A DNA stretch of 64,000 nt from positions 62,001 to 126,000 of the forward strand of contig JBAKBP010000775.1 in the NCBI GenBank assembly GCA_037953745.1. The letters are read 5' to 3'. Of this stretch, positions 47,121 to 55,095 are shown piece after piece. The stretch comes from Lithodes maja (Eukaryota > Arthropoda > Malacostraca > Decapoda > Lithodidae). How positions within the stretch are numbered: position 1 is the first letter of the stretch; every line of letters begins with the position of its first letter. The position numbers and the translations under genes are program-made. Below the pieces are notes generated by a model. It saw only the letters and a program-made list of their open reading frames with translations. It ran no database searches and had not been told where the DNA came from.

Positions 47121-50100
47121 CTACCCAGGATCATATACCCTTGAACGACCATCTGCAACCTCGTTGTCACAACCGGCAATATGGCGTATGTCCAGGTTAT
47201 ATACCAATAACCTTAGTGACCACCTGGTCAGCCTCATATTCCGATTGTGAAACTGGTCCAAGATCTTGAGAGGGTGATGATCTGGGTAAACTACAACGAC
47301 CGGACCATAGGCTGGAACATAGACCTCGAAATGCCCCAGCGCATCATTGTCCTTTTCACTTTCATTCATCAGGTTCTGACACGTTGCTGGTGCATTCTTA
47401 AGTCCGTCAGGCATAACATTGCACTGGCAGGTACTTCCGTCCACAACAAAACCACACACCTCTCCAGCACGCTCGGACAAAGTTACAGGCAACGACCACT
47501 CACGACATTCCTTATCCCTCAGACCCTTCGTCCACACGTAATCCAGCTCTGCTTGCACCATAGGCTGTCGAGCAGGATTTATACGGTAGGGAATTAAACT
47601 GAGCCTTGCACTATCTCCAGCCTGCATGTCGGATTCTACCCCGTACATCAGGCCTGGAGAAGCAACAAACATGCGAAAGTACTGCCATAGCCTAGTAAAT
47701 AACTGCCTTGCACTGTCTCCACAAACAACATGCCTAGTGCCCTCCCACAACCCAGCCGAGACCGCAGCTTCTAACCTGTAGTCTCCCTCCTTCTCCACCT
47801 TCGTCCCTAGAACAGCCAGGTCATGAGAGGGACAATCAGTACCACCCGTGCAGTCACTCCCACAGTTCATTATTGCTAAGGCTTCCCCGCCGATACCGTA
47901 CATGCGCACCCCCGCATTCCTTGTGACGACATCTGCCTGCGCAGCATCACCGCTTTCAGCGACATGGCCAGATACAGTCGGTCTATGGTAGGGCTGTTGC
48001 ATTAGACTAGAGCAGCATTGGGAGGCTATGCGACGACCGGGCACTGCGATACCACAGCCGACCTTACCAATCTGCTCAATGTCCTCCTTTTGACCACCAC
48101 CCTTGGCAGCCATGGGTCGACCCTGACCTGGCAACCATGCCAAAGCCTCGTCGCCCACCTTGAACCACCGAAACAACGAGGCTAACGGTCTTTTAACATT
48201 CACGTGACCTGCCCGCGGAACATCTCGCACCGTCCGAGTTGTGAGACTCAGGGGCTCGGCACGACCAGTGGGGTATGAACCGAGCTGGTGCTGGAGTGCT
48301 GCACACTGCTGCTCAGGCAGGTGCTCTAGCGCTTCCACAGCCACCAGACTCGTGTCCCCCGCCCACTGCTTCGCCGAGACATGACAATCCCTACTCTCCT
48401 CCACCTGTGCCCTACTGCCCCCCTCTCCTTCTCCACCTTGGCCGCGGCAGACCAACGCAGGGACAGTAGGCTGCTCAGGTGGTTGCCTCACAAACTCCTC
48501 CAACAGGTTCACATGACATGCTTCCCCTTCCTCGTGTTTAATCTCGACAGCACCATTACCACACTTCTGAACTTCCGGATCCTCCAACTGCAGTTTACAA
48601 ATATCTGAGGGAGCCAACCTGTCTAGATGCTTCCGAAGCAACCCAAGTCCTTCCCCAATATCAAACTGAGCAACCCTTTTTTCTCTCCGTGTGTAACGTT
48701 GCTGCCTCGGAGTCTCTTCCGGCCCTACCTCCTCACTAGCTGTGACAGGTCCTGGGGCCTCTCCAGACTCTAACATAGGTGCCAATACTGAATCACCCAG
48801 GAGAGCCGCCGAGTCAAAACTCTTAAAACCAACTCCAGCTTTAGCCTCCTCCTGTTGATCGTTCCTCTGCTGGTCTGAAGACGGAGGACTAGGCTGTGAC
48901 ACTGTAGCTGCTCGAGCTCGGGTGACAGCACACGCCATGGGTTGTGCCTGGCACCGCTCGACACACTCTCGCTCTTCCCTACTCACGTCGGCCGGCCTCT
49001 CGGCAACGACTAAGGGTAGAACCTCAGAAGCGGGCATTGCAAAGTCGTTGCCGAGAAGAAGGTCGACGCCCTCCACTGGCAGTTTCTCCACAATCCCAAC
49101 ATCCAATTCACGTGCCACACCATCCACCTCCAACTCCAACCGCACCAGCGGGTATGACCGAGTTGCATTAATACCCTGCACCACTACCACCCGAGCCGCA
49201 TTTATAGGGTAGCCAGTCAAGTTATTCATCAAAGTCTGGGAAGCACCTGTATCACGCAAGACCTCTACTCCATGCTTGCGCCCCGCCCACATCACGCAAC
49301 CCCGTCCTCTATGGTCGCAAAAAACATCCTGAGCAGGGTTCGAGCCTCCCAGGTGCTTCTGCATTGGCTGTGCCTCAGCCTCTGACGAACTGCCCCGGGC
49401 AAACTCAGAAAACTTCGGAGACACACCAATGTTGCAGGCCAAAGACACAGCTGCTGTAGGTGGTTTGCTAGGACAGACTCTTGCAAAGTGCCCCTTTTCA
49501 TGACAATGATAACACTCCAACTCCCCTCTGGGCTTCCCTTGGTACTGGGAAGGGCCCGGCCCCTTCTTAAATGGGACGGTGCTAGTCTTGTGGTCAGTCT
49601 TGGTATCATAGCTCTTGTACTTGTTTGCATAAGGTATATCACTAACTCGGGGGGGTGGGGCATCACGCCCCTTGTTACCTGCCTCACTACGCTGGGCAGA
49701 CCCGCACCCACGAATTAGTGATAGCCGGAGGTCAGCCATCTCAGCTGCCTCCTGTAGAGTTTTAGGGTTCTTTTCTTTAATAGTTAAAGTCATTTCTGCA
49801 CCTGTACACTTATAAAACTGCTCGAGCAGAAACAGCTCAGTCAACTGTTCGGCCGTCTCAGCTTTCTCAGAACGTGTCCAGTTTGTAAGTGCATCTTTTA
49901 AGTCCCGGGCATGTTCAAGAAAGGTCGCCTCCCTAGTCTTTGTAACACCCCGAAACTTCAATCGATATGTTTCTGGTTGCAACTCGTATGCCCGTAGGAC
50001 AGCTCTCTTCAATTCTGGGTAGTCAATGCAAGACTCTAAAGGCAGTGCATCATAAGCCTTCAGACCCTTACCCGTAAGTCTTGAGGAGACCAGAGCTGCC

Positions 50101-50882
50101 CACTTCTCTTCAGGCCAATTATGCTCCCTACACTTCTTCTCAAAACGATTAAAAAATTCTGTGACTTCAGTTTCACTAAATGCCGGCACCAACTTGACTA
50201 AGTGGGACAAGGACTGTTCTCTTACTTGGCCCTCACGGCCCATCCGAGTCCCTGTCGACTCTGCACGAGTCTTATCTAAATCTATTTGAGCACAATATTT
50301 CTCGGAGTCGTACCTAAGCTCAGCCTCGTGCCTCCTAACCTTAGCCTCAATCTCCTTCTCCTGCTTCCTAGTCTCATTCTCCTGCCTTCTGGTCTCATTC
50401 TCCTGCCTTCTAGACTCAGCCTCAATCTCATGCTTCCTAGTCTCAGCCTCAATCTCCTTCTCCTGCTTCCTAGCCTCATTCTCAATTTTAGCAAGCTCAA
50501 GTCTAAATATCATATCTGGAGACAGGCAGGAAGAGGGAGCTGCCACTACTGAAGGAGGGGGGGCAAGAACTGGGGAACCACCATACGCACCGCCCGAGGG
50601 CACTCCCATCTTCCAATTCTCATCCCTCTGTGGGAGAGTGCTAACCTCCGGCAACTGAGTGGACGGCACTGTGGGAGTCGAGTGAGAGGGGATCTGGGGA
50701 GGAACCCCCCCAAACGCCCTCTCCTCCGAAACCCCATGTCGCCCACGCAACACCCAGGAAATCAGCTCCCCCTTGGACATCCCTCCTACATTGGATCTGC
50801 CCAAAACCTTGGCTATCAGGTGCAAGCCATAAATATTCACCCCAGTCAACCTCTCCTCCGTGACATGGTACTGCTTACTCAC
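47121..50882 (-). CDS. Gag-protease-relic-Pol polyprotein of the gypsy-like element
   Basis: 1253 residues in one frame. Residues 120-205 are a Glu/Arg/Lys-rich coiled coil. About 225-350 is a capsid-like helical region (FFNRFEKKCREHNWPEEKWA, LTGKGLKAYDAL) of the type that gave rise to vertebrate SCAN domains. About 455-468 is a zinc knuckle CYHCHEKGHFARVC. Near 542 is the protease active site DTGASQTLM, with its partner LLLGNDF near 610. After a long unassigned segment, 1107-1178 holds RT scraps (LSLIPYRINPA, LKNAPATCQNLM) and 1184-1250 RNase H scraps (DHHPLKIL, HIAGCDNEVADGRSR). The YxDD motif, most of RT and the whole integrase are absent, so it must rely on enzymes of other elements. The intact Gag and long frame suggest the Gag part is under use. 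Confidence 0.8.
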   Translation of the reverse strand: MSKQYHVTEERLTGVNIYGLHLIAKVLGRSNVGGMSKGELISWVLRGRHGVSEERAFGGVPPQIPSHSTPTVPSTQLPEVSTLPQRDENWKMGVPSGGAYGGSPVLAPPPSVVAAPSSCLSPDMIFRLELAKIENEARKQEKEIEAETRKHEIEAESRRQENETRRQENETRKQEKEIEAKVRRHEAELRYDSEKYCAQIDLDKTRAESTGTRMGREGQVREQSLSHLVKLVPAFSETEVTEFFNRFEKKCREHNWPEEKWAALVSSRLTGKGLKAYDALPLESCIDYPELKRAVLRAYELQPETYRLKFRGVTKTREATFLEHARDLKDALTNWTRSEKAETAEQLTELFLLEQFYKCTGAEMTLTIKEKNPKTLQEAAEMADLRLSLIRGCGSAQRSEAGNKGRDAPPPRVSDIPYANKYKSYDTKTDHKTSTVPFKKGPGPSQYQGKPRGELECYHCHEKGHFARVCPSKPPTAAVSLACNIGVSPKFSEFARGSSSEAEAQPMQKHLGGSNPAQDVFCDHRGRGCVMWAGRKHGVEVLRDTGASQTLMNNLTGYPINAARVVVVQGINATRSYPLVRLELEVDGVARELDVGIVEKLPVEGVDLLLGNDFAMPASEVLPLVVAERPADVSREERECVERCQAQPMACAVTRARAATVSQPSPPSSDQQRNDQQEEAKAGVGFKSFDSAALLGDSVLAPMLESGEAPGPVTASEEVGPEETPRQQRYTRREKRVAQFDIGEGLGLLRKHLDRLAPSDICKLQLEDPEVQKCGNGAVEIKHEEGEACHVNLLEEFVRQPPEQPTVPALVCRGQGGEGEGGSRAQVEESRDCHVSAKQWAGDTSLVAVEALEHLPEQQCAALQHQLGSYPTGRAEPLSLTTRTVRDVPRAGHVNVKRPLASLFRWFKVGDEALAWLPGQGRPMAAKGGGQKEDIEQIGKVGCGIAVPGRRIASQCCSSLMQQPYHRPTVSGHVAESGDAAQADVVTRNAGVRMYGIGGEALAIMNCGSDCTGGTDCPSHDLAVLGTKVEKEGDYRLEAAVSAGLWEGTRHVVCGDSARQLFTRLWQYFRMFVASPGLMYGVESDMQAGDSARLSLIPYRINPARQPMVQAELDYVWTKGLRDKECREWSLPVTLSERAGEVCGFVVDGSTCQCNVMPDGLKNAPATCQNLMNESEKDNDALGHFEVYVPAYGPVVVVYPDHHPLKILDQFHNRNMRLTRWSLRLLVYNLDIRHIAGCDNEVADGRSRVYDPG

Positions 50883-51182
50883 AAAAGTCTAGCATCCTCC
50901 TCACTAGTTACTAACGGCACCTCCTCAAATGGCATCTCTCGCTCCTCGTCAGTACTAGGGCACGACATACTGAAGTTCACAAAAAATTCTCGAGACAAAA
51001 GTGTTAAACTCCCTTATGTAAGCACTAATTACTAAATTAACTGGAGTCTCTTAAATGCTCTCCTAATTGCCTTACAAAAAAAAAATATTCTTCAATATGT
51101 ACGCTAAAGTACGAACAAACAAATGTTGTACAACTCTGCAAAAAATTATACTGTTCACAAAATCCTAAGCAAGGTCGCCATT

Positions 51183-53026
51183 TGTTACGACCGGGCACTC
51201 GGGTACACTAGGGCTCTTACACAGGACTCGAGTATGGCTCGCTGCCACAACGGAAACACACGATCCCAACCCCAGAGTACTGCCAGCCGAACAAAAAACG
51301 CCACTACCCTCCAGAGTTCTATCTGCTATAACGGGGTATACAAGAACTCGGTACTAGCGTTTCACACAACAGACTAATAACAAGACGGGAGTTATCTAGT
51401 CTGGTCAACAATCAAACAAAGAAGAAAGTACTACAACACTAAAGAATAGTGTTGGCCGAAGCCGAAGTAATCCACCCTTGAACTAAGAACTTAAGAAGTC
51501 CTCCACCCTCTACTTCGGATCGGCACTATTACGTTACGTTAAACAATAGTCCTCGAGCATCAAGCAAGGAATCTTCTGATAAGTTAGATGCTTCTCGAAT
51601 ACTCATAAGAAGTAAGTATCGGATTTTGAACAGCAATTTAATGAATAACTCACTGGTAATTAAAGGCTTTAAATTGACATAAGAAGAATTATAAGAATAA
51701 GCAATAGGATATGGCAAACATTAAGAAGAAGTACTCCGACAATGCACTGGCAATAGCCTACTAAGATTGTGCTCGTGGGCCACTAATCTCTGAAGTAGCT
51801 AAGCGTGCCACACATGAAATCAATAGTGCATAAACAATAATATACATAAGGAGAAGCTTCAATACTATGCTGTATCTGCTGGTCGAGCAAAGTCTAGCTG
51901 GGATACATAAGGTTAAGAGACAATGGCTGAGCAAGCGGCTCGTAGCCTAGCGAGGTCCTTAAGACTGTGCGGCCAAATTACGTTAATTAACGGGATGCTC
52001 TCTTGAGAGATCCAGATCACTAGTATCTGGTTCTCTCCTGGCGATCCTCTCAAAGTCAAGCAAATGAGATAGCACAGTGTTGGGTGGCAGAGGCAAAAGC
52101 CCTCACTCGCAACACAGTGCTAAACTCCCACGGTACACAGTCAGAAAGACCACCTAGGCGTTCCACGTCTCCGTTGCAATTGTACTGGTTCAACCGCAAC
52201 CTAGTACTCATAGGAAATCACAACTCAGAAACCCTATCCCAGTCTAGCATTGCCTAAACCAGCAGAAAACAGGAACATGAATAATCGCACACAGGGAAAT
52301 GCATATACGAGTGCAACAAACATCAATCAATCCTATTCTAGTTAACCCTTCCAAAAATAGGCTATCTAACAGGCACTTATCTCGTGAGAACTCAAGCGAT
52401 AATACTTTGGCTGACTAAATCTGCACCAAAGGGGTCATTGGTTAAAAAGGGACGAGAAGAGAAGAAGATAGGCTGTTCAGAGAGTAGAGAAAGTTCACAT
52501 CAGTCGGAAGAATATGGATAGTTGCAAGGGATATGAGAAGTCGCTCTGCCTGATGAGTTCTGAAGAATGGTGGCAAGAACCTCTCTTTTTATACTCGGCC
52601 CTCTAGCGGCATATCTCAAACTACTTAAGGACCGCCCACTGGCAATCATGACGTCATATTCTCTCAATCTGGGATCGACAAAGGATTTCCCACGCGCTGA
52701 GAAGGAGGAGGGAGGAGGGAGGAGGGAATTAGGCCTACCTGCAGCGTGGCGCACTCACTGTTCCCCCCGTTACGCACTCTCTCTCCTCTCATCATTACCA
52801 ATAAGTCCCACACACAACACTTATAACTAATGATTTAAAATAGAACTCGTTGACTTAGAAGAAAACAAAATACATAATTATAATACTTATAGTACAACGG
52901 TTCACATAAACTGAGTTAGGAAACTCTACACAGACTACAGCCAAAGTTCCTGCCCTGACGATCCTAGCGAGAGTGGGGCCTGACTGAGCGTTCTGTACAG
53001 CATGCTCATACTCGGCATGCGTCACA
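51183..53026 (-). repeat. 5' LTR of the gypsy-like element
   Basis: 1844 bp. Its outer end (53021-53026) supplies the stop codon of the truncated viral-like gene to its right. Confidence 0.9.
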
Positions 53027-53486
53027 CGGCGGCGACGTTGTTGTTAACAGAGTTTGGCACTACCGGAAGGGTGGGAGTATCAACAACCTTTTCGTCTTCA
53101 TCGTCCGATCCAGCATTATCGTAACCTACTCTGTTAGCGTTGAACTTGGCTTTCCTTTTAATGCTCCTAGTTCTAACCAGTCGCTTAGCTACAGGATGTA
53201 TAGAGGATCCCCAGTCACTACGTTTCATGTTCGTGTACATTTCATTGCCCAACACTTTTCTGATGGTGTTTCGCTCAGAGAAGCTAGAGTTGTCACCATC
53301 TTCTTCAATAACACCACCACCACCACCGGTATCATATCTATCTGCGGTATAGTCTTCCCCAACATCAAACACCAAACTATCATCAGCATCCTCCTCATCC
53401 CCCTCTTGGTTAACCGGTATGGTATTCCTATATTCGTCCATTTCTAGATCATCTAGTCTTCCATCATCGGAGTCTGTTAGCGACAT
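53022..53486 (-). pseudogene. Viral-like acidic protein, 3' end cut off by the LTR
   Basis: 154 residues from ATG at 53486. Function unknown. The N-terminal half is strongly acidic with Asp/Glu-rich runs and a Gly run; the middle has a basic patch (KRLVRTRSIKRKAK), a possible nuclear localisation signal. Gene-derived codons end at 53025 and the TGA at 53022-53024 belongs to the LTR, so the C terminus is missing and the original length is unknown. It is intronless and follows the next gene on the same strand after about 290 bp. Nothing ties it to a named family by motif; it is assigned to the viral island by position and style. Confidence 0.55.
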
Positions 53487-53775
53487 TCTTCACTACTTAT
53501 ACAACCTGAACTCTACTCGTCTAGCTAGAAATTTTACTGCAGGGAAAGGAAAAACGGATAGAGAAACTCAATTTTATTTCGGCAACTTAAAGGCACACAC
53601 ACACACACAGAGAGACATCACAATAATGAAGAAACATATTGGTAGTTCAAATTTTAGTACACACCACTCGCTACCAGCTCTCGATTTATCGGATAGCTGT
53701 GTTTGAAATTTGGTCAGTCTGAGGCTAGATTTCCACATTCGGTATACTAGTTTTTACTGACATGCCAAAGATGGA
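53487..53775. other. Intergenic spacer of the viral island
   Basis: Short CA run at 53597-53610. No gene seen; a 95-residue frame on plus shows no support. Confidence 0.4.
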
Positions 53776-54876
53776 TTATATGGTGACAGAGGTGGAGTCT
53801 AGGGTGCTCTTGGGACCACTACTTTTGCCAACAACACCAACCATACTCTTCGTGAAGTTGAATTTTGGTGACGATGATGATTCTTCGACTGGGTTCAATT
53901 CATGGTAGTGTCTGAGATTTAGTCCCTCTTTAGACTTTGGGACATAATATCCCAGAGTGACGTATGGGTTGAATCTGTCGTCGAATGTTACATCCTCCAG
54001 CGTGTCGTCGATGATACACATGGCTAGATTTTGTAATTCTTGTGACACCTCAATGTCCAGCCACACTCGAACTCTATCACGCCTAACTTGATGGGTAGTG
54101 AAATCCCTGTCGTGGTCCACGGATGCGGACAACTTGTCGCTGTATTTGTTCAATGTCTCGCTGTACCGTCGGTTGATCTCACATAGAGTGTCGCCATCAA
54201 TAGTAGTTCCAGTTTTGAATACCAGCACAGTGATGTGTGGGCAAGGTATAGTTGAGGGCGAAACGGAAAACTTGCTTCCGTATACGTGTTTCAATATCGA
54301 TATAGCCTTGCCGTGGAGGATTGTCAGTTCATCACAAGACACTGCCAAATAGTATTTCTTGATAGTTGCCATTGGGAATATGAACTTGCTGTCTCCACCT
54401 ACGGGAGTGAGAGTGATGGTATCGAAGTAAATTGCGGATGGTGGCCAGTTCCTATCTTGATTGTTCAGATACGTGTTGCGAGTCTTCATCACTTGCTTAA
54501 CCATCTCTGTGGTTTCGTCGTCGGTCTTCAACACTCCCAAACAAATTCGGAAGGATCCCAGGTCATTCATGTTAGGGAAGCATGATGATCTCTTCAGACT
54601 GTCAAAATTAGGCAACTCGGGAATCCAGTATAATTCTCCATTAAGATTGACGTATCTGAACAAAGCCTCTCTGTTCATCCTAACAGTGTCAGTCAGTTTG
54701 GTTGCATTACGCTCCACGGTAGATGGATCCAACACTAAAGGATTCGACATCACCATCGGGTGACTTGAGTGTACTTTGGCGAACAGTTCATGGTGGTTTT
54801 TTAAAAACTCTGATATCGTTTCGCTTATGGTCTCATCGCAGCTACTGGAGATCTGGACGGTGTAGTTTTGAGCCAT
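53776..54876 (-). CDS. Viral-like protein with a half-conserved 2H phosphoesterase motif pair
   Basis: 366 residues from ATG at 54876, uninterrupted. Two blocks stand out: CPHITVLVF (residues 212-220) and NPYVTLGYY (303-311). Their spacing of about 91 residues and the hydrophobic pattern match the two H-x-T/S-x motifs of the LigT/2H phosphoesterase fold, but the second His is Tyr. If the fold is right, the enzyme is altered or inactive, or it is a binding version. Known 2H enzymes act on cyclic phosphates, including 2',5'-oligoadenylates in some viruses; applying this here is only inference. The Ser-rich C-terminal 40 residues look disordered. Divergent from the plus-strand gene at 55096, with a TATA box at 54982-54992. 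Confidence 0.65.
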   Translation of the reverse strand: MAQNYTVQISSSCDETISETISEFLKNHHELFAKVHSSHPMVMSNPLVLDPSTVERNATKLTDTVRMNREALFRYVNLNGELYWIPELPNFDSLKRSSCFPNMNDLGSFRICLGVLKTDDETTEMVKQVMKTRNTYLNNQDRNWPPSAIYFDTITLTPVGGDSKFIFPMATIKKYYLAVSCDELTILHGKAISILKHVYGSKFSVSPSTIPCPHITVLVFKTGTTIDGDTLCEINRRYSETLNKYSDKLSASVDHDRDFTTHQVRRDRVRVWLDIEVSQELQNLAMCIIDDTLEDVTFDDRFNPYVTLGYYVPKSKEGLNLRHYHELNPVEESSSSPKFNFTKSMVGVVGKSSGPKSTLDSTSVTI

Positions 54877-54981
54877 CTTGGAGAGAAGTGGAGCGAAGTA
54901 GAGTTGGGGGTTAGTTGCGAAGCTTGGTTGTTACTACTCTTAGTTGTTGGCTCGACTGTGGAATGAGTGTGTCTGGCAGGC

Positions 54982-54992
54982 CCTTATATACC
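54982..54992 (-). promoter_or_regulatory. TATA box for the minus-strand gene at 54876
   Basis: Minus sense GGTATATAAGG, 106 bp upstream of the ATG. The divergent plus gene starts 104 bp to its right. A second TATATA at 55028-55033 (CGTATATAC) could serve the plus gene, which starts at 55096. Confidence 0.5.
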
Positions 54993-55095
54993 AAAAAGTA
55001 AACCCTAGAGCTTGAGTCACCAACTCGTATATACTTCTTTGAATTATTGACTGACCGACAGAGGTTTAGCGCTAAATGTTTCGCCCCTCGCCCTA

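Larger units (their letters stand above)
44793..53026 (-). mobile_element. Ty3/gypsy-like LTR retrotransposon with collapsed pol
   Basis: 8234 bp, sense on minus. LTRs are 1844 bp each and run TGTGACGC...CGTAACA in sense. A primer-binding-site-like TGGCGACCTTGC follows the 5' LTR (about 51170-51181) and a purine tract TTGGGGGAGG (46637-46647) precedes the 3' LTR. One ORF (47121-50882) fuses Gag, protease and relics of RT and RNase H. I see two LTR differences (45598 and 46165 versus their partners), so insertion is recent. The 5-bp flanks (GATAC left, CGGCG right) do not match, so no target duplication is seen. Confidence 0.85.
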
